Positions 28,501-40,500 of a stretch of DNA of 64,000 bases are shown piece after piece. Each line of letters starts with the position of its first letter. Positions within the stretch are counted from its first letter, which is position 1. The position numbers were made by a program, and so were the translations under genes. The notes beneath the pieces are model-generated. The model was not told where the DNA came from, searched no databases, and saw only the letters and a list, made by a program, of their open reading frames with translations. The stretch comes from Nautilus pompilius (taxonomy: Eukaryota; Mollusca; Cephalopoda; Nautilida; Nautilidae): the NCBI GenBank assembly GCA_018389105.1, contig JACATO010001129.1, positions 186,001 to 250,000 of the forward strand, in the 5' to 3' direction.

Positions 28501-31500
28501 TGTTGTCAGGAAGACCAAAAGTAAATTAATCTTGAAACATGATCTGCTACTTGTTCTTTAAGAAGACCTGACAGAAAGGGATATCCAAGAAACATGGAAT
28601 ATCCAACAAAGACATTTACTACACGCTTCAACACAGATTTTAAAAAAATACACAGGAGAAGAGTAACATATAAAGCAGAAAACAAATATATTACTTTGTT
28701 GAGCAAATTAAATAGAAGACTTAAAGTCCCAGAAATTATAGCTCAGATGAATAACATGAAAGAAAATCCAGTTTCCCTGACAACAGTAAAAAAAGTGTCC
28801 GAGTCATTTCATGCCAAATCATCCAATATCAGGAACCTTCTAGCATCATCATCATCTCCATTCTTCTCTCTTCCTGGCCTAGCTTTTAGTAACATTTAAC
28901 TAAAACATATACAATTTTTCAGTGCCATAAATCAATTATTTCAGACAGGATGAAGGGAGAAGTCAATCGCCTAAATTCACAAATATGTTTTTGGTGCTTA
29001 TTCACACTGGAATATTGCAAAAACTAGTGAAACTGCTCCAGTGCCAAATCTGGCATCTCATGAATTAAAGATTTAACTGAGACACTTAAAATTTCATACA
29101 TAAGGAACATGTAAATAAAACTTAATTTTGATTTCCGGCTCCCAGACTACAGAGCCAAACATTTATCAACATCACAGCAGGCTGAATATTTGTAAATGAA
29201 TTTTTAGTAATGAAATAATGAATGCATGGAATCTCTGCAAGATTGTTAAATATTGTACTGTTAATTCATTTTAAATGCTTCTAATAGTTGGTTTGGAAAG
29301 ATCAAGACTTTATATACGTTCAACAAATGACTTCTGGTACCTCTGGAAATGACTGCTGTGACAAGTATATATATAAGTAGAAAACCTGTCAACTCTTTTT
29401 ACTACAAAGAATAAAGTGTTTAAAATAATATATTTCTAAGAATCAAGGATGTAAACCTACCAGCAGCAAACTCTTGTCTTGCTTCCTGTTTCCTGGCAAC
29501 CAGTGACTTGTACATTTGCTGTACAGGGTAGGAAGGATTCTCCTCAGATATTTCTTGCAACAACAACTGTATTGTCTGTTGTGAAAGCTCACAATGGCCA
29601 CGAAAGTTCTGGAAGAAACAAAAAAAAGAGAAAAAACATTCCCTCAGTAGATATCTTTATTTATTAGTTACTCTTTTAACACTAACTAAAATCTATCATC
29701 TATGAAAGCCATGTTTAAATGGTCTATTAAAAATATAAATCTCAATTCAAAGCAGGGTTTCTTCTTCTGTTTGATCATATAAAAAATCTTAGTACATTTC
29801 AGTGATAGTCATTATCACTAAAAAACTTTTTTTTTAAAAATGAGGTCATCAATGTCAAAATAGTTTTCAGCTTTAGGTAGACTTATGATATCAGGTCTTG
29901 TCTTACTATTTCCAACATGACAAAAATTTTCGAGAGAGAGAGAATATGCACATCATGGTTGGGAATATGGTACAGAACGGGTTAATAAAATATCTGGATG
30001 CTAACCTGGTTTACAGCTTTTTCAGCAAGCACCTCCTTACAGCTTGTCAAAGTATCTGCTTGTCGCCACACTGGAACTACAGGAGTAGCTGGTTCTATAT
30101 TTTTAAAGTTCAACGTCACTTCTGGTAAGTTCCAAACGTCAAGTGAGCCATCAGTTGGCTTTTCACTTCCTTGGACATGGCTCACAGTAGGGAAAACAAG
30201 ATAATCACTGCAGAGAGAAATGTCAGTGGACACTGCCAACTGACGCTTCACCTCATCTGGCAAACCACTCATTAGAAATGCGCGACGTAGTTTAAGCACA
30301 TCAAGATCCACCTGTGGCTGCTTGATTTTGTGGGTAGAGGATTTTCTGCCTGCTGATTTCTTCAGAAAAATAGGTGCCAGCTCTTGCCCTGTGCAGACAA
30401 GAAAAACAATCTTTTTACTCTTATTAAAATTCTCTTAAAGGGGCAGAACTCTTAAGAATTCTTTAAACATTTAACTTATTCTTTTACCTGCAGCTTTCTT
30501 GATCAATTTATCTACTTATGCTGGGCATTCTTTTACCAAAATAACAACAGATGCAGGTTTGTAGAAAGTGTTCTCTATTTTAGATAATGTAACTTATCAG
30601 TATCAAAAGTAGTATAAAAAATCTGTACCATGTTGCATAAAATTGGTTGTTGATAGTCAACCATCCACGGGACAAAAAATGCAAGCACCATCATAATCAG
30701 AGGGCGATCGGTCATCATGATCACTCTGTACATCAGCAAAATGGGGTATTATATAAGAACAAGAAATAAGAAAATAATCTCAGAACACTCAAAATTCAAA
30801 TTCAAATTAAAATTTATCTTGTCAAATCTGTAATTTAGGAGCAATGGATTACTGTAATGTGCCCATTTGCCATGGTGGCATTATGGGTTCAGTCCTCTGA
30901 TGAAGTTGGAGTCTCTCATTGTTTTACCTAGGTATGGACACGATACAAAATTCACTTCTGATAGGTTCTCACCCAGCCTGTGTTCAAAAGATGCACTTCA
31001 CATGCTTACTAAAATTTCCTTGCCTTTGGTCAGCTTTGTGCATACAAAACAGCAAACATTGTAATTTGAAGCTACCATCTAAAAACAAATTTTCTTTGTC
31101 AGAGAGAGACCTCCTATTAATTTTCCCTCTTAATACACACATATCAATTACATGATAAAGAAAACATTATTACAGCAGCATCTAAAACAGTTAAAACTCC
31201 CAAAAATTTTCTCTTGTAATATGCAAAATTATATATACATCCACAAAATTTTTTTTAACAAAAACATATCTAAAACTTTGTTTTGCAGATTCCAATATAA
31301 TCAACATTAAAGTTGGATTTTCATGACAGTATAACAATGAAATTTCAAGCACCCATAAACTAAGAAACACCAAAATCTGGGACCCAATGAATTCAAAATT
31401 CTCATCACAAGTTTCCAAGGTGGCTGCTGCATTTAGTTTGCTGCTGTAACCCACGCATTCTTTCCACTCCTCGGATATTGTTCTTGTTGGTTGAACGTGT

Positions 31501-34500
31501 TGTGGTAAGACTGTACATTTTTCGTGGTTAATTTTGCAATTTTTTTCATAAATTCTATCACTATAATGGCATTGAAAATACTTCTGATTGACAGTGCTGC
31601 AGCTAGTATTGCAAAGAGGAAGCATACTGCACTTACCAAAGTTGAGAAAGTGTAAATATTACAAAAATTAGATAAGGGTGCATACATGCATCATCTTTCG
31701 ATGTTTGTACCTCAATTGTGTGATATAAAGCAGCAGCATAAAAAACTTACAATTTTACAGAGAAAGTAATAAGGGCAAAGAGAAAATCAATTGCATGAGA
31801 TTAAATGAGCTTGATAAATTTGTGTGCAAATGGTTTAAGCAATGACACAGTGAAGATGTACCTATTGCTGGACCACTTTTGTGTCAAAAGGTCCAAACAA
31901 TTTCATGAGGAATTACAAATTCCTGAACCCTGTGAGTTTACAATTGGAGGGTTGCATAAATTTAAGAATCATGGCATTTGATACCTTAAAAACTCTTGGC
32001 AAACAAAGAGACAGCAGAAAAGTAAGTTCACAAGTTTTCTAAGTTAGTAAAAGATGGAAATCTTACTCCTGAGCAAATTTACACCATGGATGAGACTGGA
32101 CTTTTCTGGCATTGTTTTCAGAGAAGTGTGCTTGTTACACCTATTAAGCATTCAGTCTCGAGTTGGGGAAAGTAAGGAGTGGGTGGCTGTGCTTGTGTGT
32201 GTCGACATTGCTGGCACACAAATTTGACTTGTTGGTTCTAGGCAAGAGTGCTCATTCTTGTGCCCTAAAAGGAGTTCAGTTGTTGCCCATAATTTACAGA
32301 AGTAATAAACAAGCCTAGATCACTAAGCCACTGACCAATGAGTGGTTTGAAAATCATTTTGTCATAAGATTTGGCTGCCAAAAGTTATCAAGATTGTTCT
32401 TTTCAAGGATAACTGTTCAGCACACTCTGGTGCCCATGTGTTGGTGTCTAGAAATGTTTTTGCAACATTTCTTCCCCCATTTACACTTTACTTATCCAGC
32501 CCATAAACCAAAGAATAATTTAAAGTATGAAGTGCAATTACAAGAGTGAATTCATGCAACATGCAGTGAACTCCAACTCATCTGGTGATACACTCAACAC
32601 ATACAGAAGAGTTCAACATCAAGAATTGCATTTAGTTGCATGAGCATGGCAGTCAGTGACATAGTCAACACTGAAAAATGCATGACATAAGTTATGGACA
32701 AGTTCAAGGTTCAATGATCCTGAGAATGCCGAAAACTTTGAAGACTTTTGAATACCAAATAAAAAGAATAAAGCACAGAATTGTTATGATATGCAAAGGG
32801 TGTGAATAGTGAAGCTACCAAGAATTTTACTGAAGACAACATAGTGGAATGGATGACTTGTGACAATGATGCATCTCTGATGCCCAGAGATGTCAGTGCA
32901 GTTACAAACCCAACAGAAGAGAAAGATGACAATGAGAGTGAAGAATCAGAGATGATTAGCTTTGAATGTGCAATAGCAGCATTAGATAAGGCTACGAGGT
33001 TCATGGAACAGATGAATTTAATAACCCTGTAAGAAATAATGTATGCATTCATCAAAGAAAGACCCAAACTTTTTAAAGGAAGCACCTCTTCAAGAACTGT
33101 TTAACAGGTCTTTAAAGCATTTTAAAGATCCACAAAGTGCACCTCCAACTCCAGTCCATTACCATAACAAGGCAGTAGCAAGCTAGAACTTATCTTTAAT
33201 GACCTTTCTTGCACAGAAACACAAATTCCTACCATAAAAGAAGCAAAAGATATGCATCCTGTGTCAACCTCAGCTGTACCTGATGCCCCCTCTGTTCTAT
33301 GTTTACTGTACTTTTGGAGCAGAAACAGAAAGAATTTTGGGTAAGTACTAGACAAAATATTTACATATATTACAAACAAACAATAACATTTAAAACTTGC
33401 ATTAGGCATACAAAACACTGTTTAGGTTACAATAGCGTTTGACCGGTCTGTCGCCATAGTGTTCCGAAAACTGAACAAAAATCACAAATCCAGCACTTGC
33501 TTGATTCCAATGATGCCATATTTTCAATATTATACTGTATAGAAAACCTCTCCAATGTTTTTTTCCTTGTCTAATTAATCATTTTTAGTAATATGATCTG
33601 TGTTGACTGATCCCAGGAATTGCTAATTCAAGTAATTGTTCTTTAATAAGAATAACAAGCTCAGTGATCAAGCTGCTGCTTCTTCTACAGGAAAGCAAAC
33701 AGCAGATCGTTAAAGAGTAAAACAAACAAACAAAAAAAAATATAACTGTCATAGAGAAAGGGATCAAGGAATACTTTCCACTTCAAAATTATGGAAAAGC
33801 TGGCACAGATGCATTTGCATCTTCCATAGAGAGTGAACGACTTTTTAGCAGTAATGGACACATATGAACCAACAAGAAACTAAATCCACAATGTAGTAAA
33901 GTGTTGATGTTTCTGCATTATAAGTTAAAAGCTTTTTGATTTTAAATAAGTTATACTTTTGACAAACTTTCATAATTGTTTTCAATTTTAAATCTGTTTG
34001 TAGACCAATCTTCACATAGTTACATAATAATCTGAATTTAGAAATGGCTATGTTGATTAATTTAGTGTAGAAATCTTTGAGCTTTTAATTTCAAGTAGGA
34101 AATTTTCATAATATTTTTGATGACCTTTAGAAGAAATAAATTTGTTTAATTTTGAATTTTCAGACCAATACTACTTTTATGCTTTGACCTTCATCTAGTT
34201 GTGTGCAGTAGCATTGATCCTGGGTTAGGGAAAGGGAAGGGAAGGGGAGTTAAGGGAGAAATTTCTCACCCCCAACAAAAAATTGTGCTATATGCATGCG
34301 TAGACCATATGTGCATGTGTGTGTGTGTGAAGTGATTGAATTCCTACATGATTTACCATGTTTGGCCCCACTCTCCAATTTGTGTTATGTGGGTAAAATC
34401 ATTTGTTGATCAAATTTGGTGTAATATGGAAAACAAAGAGAAGCAATGTTTCAGTTCTTTCTGAATTAAATAACGTAAGTTTTCATTTCCTGTTATGAAG

Positions 34501-37500
34501 CCTAATAGTCAGCCTACCAATTAACTGGCACATCCATATTCTACAGAGAATTCCTTGCTGCACACCATTGATATGAAACAGCCAATAGCATTCAGGTCCA
34601 ACAACCTTGTTAAATCATACCACCTCTACACACCTGTTTGCACATTTTGCAGTAAACAACAATTATGAAGCTAGCTCACCTGCCATCTTATTGGACTTGG
34701 GCTTCATCTTCTTAGCACTGTTCATCAGCCTTGATCTTGTTGTTGTTAGTTTTCTCTTGCCGACTTTACCTATGTCTCTCGAAGATGTCTTCTGCTTGTT
34801 GTTTATACTATTTCGCTTTTCTTTCAGCCGCAGACTTTGTCGAATGCTGCTGATGCCCACATTCACAGCAGCCCTTTCCTTTTTTCTTACTCCTTTTATT
34901 TTAGTTTTTTCAACACGTCTCATTGCCTTTGAAATTTTTGCTTTATTCTGAAAATTAAAAAAAAAAAACAAAACAGCAAAAAACCCAGAAACATTACTCT
35001 TTAATAAAATAAACTGATATGCACTTTTTAACATGAAATATTTTACTTGGAATAAATTGTTACTTTTAGTAAGCACTTGTGTTATAGACAGACACTGGCT
35101 GGCCATTTTATTAGGACTTATTACCCTTCAGACTTGGGCCTGATCTGAACTAAAGATTCAAATTAGGCTGACCACATGATGCGACAAATATTGGGAAAGG
35201 CAGAGACAGAGAAACATTCAAAAGAAGCATGATGGTGGATGCATGTCTAGTTGATACCAGCTGCTCTAAGACACCAGTCATTCAAGTTTATCAACAATGG
35301 CAAAAGGTGATGAAAATATCTGCTGTGAAGGGAAGTTGTGGCCACAAACACAGTGACAGAAAGATAGATCAACTAAGAGACATTCAATACAGGGAAATCC
35401 ACACCCATCTCTAGCCGTACCTTGTGAAAAATATTGCAACAAATAGACTATGACAGTAGGAAACCATTGTATAAACCATCCTTGTGTGGTGTAAGGATTG
35501 CAGGCATCAGACTAAGAGACCTGGAAAAAAGTCATGTGGTCTGATAAGTCATGTTTTCACCTTTTTATTCCAAAGATGGGAGAAGACAGATTTAGTGAAA
35601 GCCACATCAATCACTCAACCCCTCTCGTATAGTCCCAACTGTCCAGGCCCCTGGTGGTGGAGGCATGGTTTGAGACATGTTTTGCTGGCACAACCTGAGC
35701 CCATTGATTCCTTTAGAATGCAGAATGAAAACTAAAGCTTACCTCAGCATCACTTAGAATCAAGTATAACCAGTAATCCTTCATGTGTACCATGAGAACA
35801 GCTACTTCCAAGACAACACTGTTCCCATCCACGATGTTCACAATGTGCATTCATGATCTGAGGAATTGTACATATTTCAGGCATCTCCCATGGCAAACAC
35901 AATCCTTTGCCTACCTTGCTCTGCACATTGCGTACAACATTAAGCCTTTCCAATTCAGGAAATGCAATACTTAATATGCGCAAACATTCAGACAATTTCC
36001 AACTTGGCTGCACAAAATACACCTTCCTGTATTAAAAGGTCATGGAATAACCCAATTAGCACCACTGACAGCACAGAGTTCAGTAACACAATTAAAAAGG
36101 AAATATTTAATTTATAGTGCAAAAAGTTAAAAAAATGTAAAGTATAATCACCTGATTGTTGTTACAGAGGTGCCAATACTAATTCAAGCTCTTGAATCTC
36201 CTTACTGTCATTACTTTCAATACTAACCGTCATCTTCACTCCAATAATTCTCAGTGGACAGAACAGAATTATAGCTATGTTTACTGTTCCAGATGCTTTC
36301 ATCAACTCCCTGGTGGTGTCTGTCCAAGTGTTGTCAGGTCTGCCTGCCTTCCTCTGGGTGTGTGGCATAGTAGTGGTTGGACTTCTCAGCCATGTGGTGG
36401 GGTTATCAATCTTCAAGCCAACGAACTACAAAAATACTGGTATATTGATTGGCTGCAGGTGGCTTGAACTCCACTTGATGACCATGCTATCCTTGCCATT
36501 GTTGTTACTCTCCACTGATGCAATTTTCAATATTTCTCCAATGCTGTCTGACCAGCTAAATGATGAGAAATCCAAGGCATGAATACTAAAAACCTCAACA
36601 ACACCAGAAAGGAAGGATTCACTGTTGGATTCCATCATATATCAAAAAAAAATAAAAACTAAGTAATGTGCATGATTCACACTAATACTTTTACTTGTAA
36701 AGTCACCTTCACAGGAAAACAAAGCAATATCTAGAGAAGTGATAATGTGGATCAGCATCCTTCTACATGTACTAACTATAGTATAAACAGAATTGGTGAT
36801 TAAATGACTCATCAGTGCTTGGCTACTTTTGGGTGATTTATCCTGGCCAACTTGAACAAGACTAATGAATGAATGGTGAATGGCAAAATATCTCAGAAAA
36901 CCTTCCAACACCTTGTGGATTCTATGCCATGTTTTGAATGCTTTTCAGGCAAAAGGTGGCCCAAATTGTTATTAAGTACAGGTCTTTATAAAGTGTCCAG
37001 CCAGTGCAGATAAGAAGATGGTTTTCAGACTTGTATACAGCCCTCGTGTCAGAAAAAAAAAAAATGGTGGTTTTCCTTTTCTTTCAATATTTATACTCTT
37101 TGCTGCCATTACATGGTATGGTAAAAACATTTCAAGAACATATTACAATACCATTTTCTGACATCCAATTGTAAAAATCTTTAAGATGAGCCTTAATGTA
37201 ACTCACCTTGTGCAACTTCCTTGGGTCTTTACTTTCTAATTGTATCCCATTTTTTCTTTTTTGCCTGCATAAAATAAATAAATAAATAAAAGAACCAATG
37301 ACTTTATAAAGCCTTGAAATACAGTTTCACAATACTACTGACAACTGTTTAGTTTTCTAAAACACTTAAAGACTTGATGTAAGCAGAGAAAACTCCCAGA
37401 AACTCGGTGAATACTTAAGTCACATAAGCACATGATTGTAAGCTATAACAGGTTCAACTCAGACTGTGGACAACCATGCCTTCAACATGAGGTTCACAGA

Positions 37501-40500
37501 AACAATGAACGCTAAAATAAAGTGCATAGTTACACTATGGGATGTTAGTAGGCATTTCATAATTTGCTAACAGGGTGATTTCCAGTTCAAGAAAGGCCAT
37601 AAGACAACCATTTGTGCCCAAAGAGTGCAGTACTTGTATAGTACAGCCAAAGTTCAGAAATTTGGTTTGTTCAGGATCTGGCCCGTTCTGAATTTTGGAA
37701 TAACAGAAATAATGCATATAGTGTATATAAGTAACTGTAAAACAGAGAAGACATAATACTTAAAATACCACAAAGTAAAAAATGTAGTATGCAAATAAAG
37801 TAAACCCTAACTGAAACACATTAAAATGCAAAATCAAAAATAAATTTGATTTACTTAAATCATAATATATTTTCTTCTCTGATTAAAAAATACAAATTTG
37901 TAAAAAAAAAAAAAAAAATTGAAAATTACGTGTGTTGAAATATAATTTGTAGCTGTTATCGAAACAGAAGCTATACCACTTTGCTTCTTTGTCATAGATG
38001 GTGTACTTTCCAACATCACTCTCTTCATAAAAACAATGCACCGACATTCCCTCCTGTGATTTCTTCAATATTTTATCCTTCTTACTCATCCTGAGAAATT
38101 TCTGCTCATGTTTCTGACCACTGAACTACAATGGTATACTCCAAAGCTCGCAAATGAACCAGATCAACAGATTTCAGAATTACGATCATGAGGCCGTAAC
38201 TAGTTCAAATTTTAGGGTTTCACTGAAGTTGATGCCCAAGTTCACATCACCATGCAACACAAAGATGAAAATTGTGTCAAGGCACGGTTTGGCCAAACAT
38301 GAAACCTAATGAACCCGTGTCCTATTCTCAACCAATCAATGGAAAAGCATCCATGTAAACCAAAATTCGAGGATGCTCTACAGATTGTATGCTATAAATA
38401 GGCTATAATCACATAGACTATGATGGATGGTCTGGTCCACATATTGTGTCAGTGCATTGCTGCTTTGCATAACGCAAAGAGCCGAACCACAAAGTATCTT
38501 TCTCATGTATATTTTACAATAAAATTTTCTTTCAAACTTGGGTGTCTGTTTGCTTACATCAAGTTTCTGTACATACAGTAGTTATTTTTCTGCGTACAAA
38601 AATGATTTTTTTAAAAAAAGTTTAGAAAACTTGCATAAAAGACTACCATGTCTGTGTTAAAAATGTTCTGTTGTCATTTTGAAGAATATGGCAAACCTCA
38701 AGTATAGTTTCATACACAATCAAGCACACTTACTTGTCATTACCACAACTTTTCTAAGACTATTAGTTTAAACATTACATGCAAAATGAGTAATGTCGGC
38801 TATATGAAATTACAAATATATAAAACAATGTGGGAGTAAATCTGTTGAGAGGACAGAACAAATACAGCTTCATTCCATTTAATTACATATAGAGAATGTG
38901 GGCTAAGAGAAGAGGGAGATAAAAATAGTATATTTAAAAGAAAATAATTTAATCAGTCCACAATGATTTACATGCTTAAGGGGAAAGAAAAAAATCTATT
39001 TTGCTCCAGGAACAAACATTTGCTTAATTTTCAGTATAGAAGGAAAACAGCTCATTTCTTTAAGAACGGTGGTGTCAGCTGAAGATGATGCATCTATAAT
39101 TGTGTGAATATGAGGTCAATTGTCTACTGTAAGTAACTGTGAAGAATGAAACAATTTCAACAAGTAACGAGAATTTACAACTGGCCATGCCCTAAAATCT
39201 TGGGAGTTTTCAGGTCTGCATAACTACTACAACTCTTAGACCTTTTAACTTAAAAGTTACAGATTAACGCCAAGTGTTTATACAGATTACAGAAGCATCA
39301 ATTTAATAAATTTCTGGAAATGCTTACCATCCTCTTCGTTGAAATTTTTTCTTTTTGTCTGGGTCCATATTCCCTACAACTGTGACAGAATTTGCTCCAG
39401 GTTGGCAGTCATCCTTGCTGCTCATTTGGTTGGTTGCACGCCGCATGACATCTGTTTGTTTAGTTTTTCTGCTCTTGAGCCGCATTGCACCACTCAAGGA
39501 AGTTCCCTTGCGCGGCGGACAACCTTTTGCCAAATTTCGCTGAGATTTCCTTGTCTCTTCCAGGAACTCCTCCTCAGATAAAATTTCCGGAGTAGCAAAC
39601 GAAAACAGGCTGTGTGTCTCGGTGAGCTCTTCTGGCCCTTTAGCCATTTGAAGTTCCCCAGAACTAAATCTAAGCGTAGATTGCGTTGACTTAATCTTAA
39701 TTAAATTCTCATCACCACTTTTTTCCTGGAACTCGCATCCTTTGTGCCCACCAGGGCATGCTAAATGGTTACCTAGAATTGCTATTTTGTGCTTTCTATC
39801 TTTCACTGGACCATCTGAGTTCAGTTTAATCACTTCAGAACCAAGCACTACAATATCATCAATGTCACTCGCAATCATAGAGAGTTTATCCAAATGACAA
39901 GAATCTGTCCCATTAGAGACTTTCTTAAGTTTAGGCACACTACACACTGGTAATTTTCCCAAGTTGTCAGAGCCAAAACCACACTGATGTACCACGGTTG
40001 GTTCCGGGTGTACATCTGCTACAATCTTTACCCTTTTAGGCAGAACATTAAAGAAATTAGTTTCAGAATTATTCACCTTTAATTTGGTGAAATAATTTGT
40101 GATGGGCATCGTATTTTCTTCTGCTCCGGTAATCTGAATAAGGTCAGAAGACTGCGATTTACCAACATCAAGGTCTGGGTTTTCAGGCCAGTTACTGGCT
40201 TCAGGATGAACTTGCTGAGTTAGGTATTCTTCATAAGAAAGTTCCACCAATGCTGTTAGTTTGCAATCATTGCTCAAATCCTTCGCTGGACTGTTCTCAT
40301 CCGTCAAGTTCTTGCAGCTTGTATTTTCACTGAAGGATTTCAAAGCAATATTTTTCTTGGTTTGCCTTGGCTTGTTTTTCTTTCTACCTCTGCAGCCAGC
40401 TTTGTGCTGAAATTCAGCAGCAACAGTAGAGGCATTTCCACGTGGTTCCACGTTATTTATGACATCAACCTTTACAGGAAAAACTTCTGAATCTGTATCA

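Noticed and set aside
30845-30930. B-box-like GGTTCAGTCCTC suggesting a second SINE
   Set aside because: No convincing A-box or tail; too little to call.
36162-36416. Minus-strand frame with GRPDNTWTDTTRELMKASG
   Set aside because: It resembles the tail of some LINE reverse-transcriptase ORFs, but no catalytic part or flanking LINE sequence was seen.
37929-38093. Exon-like stretch (MSKKDKILKKSQEG...) in ATAD5 intron 1
   Set aside because: It can follow exon 1 in phase, but its exit phase forces a stop in the 37207-37264 exon, whereas exon 1 joins that exon directly and correctly.
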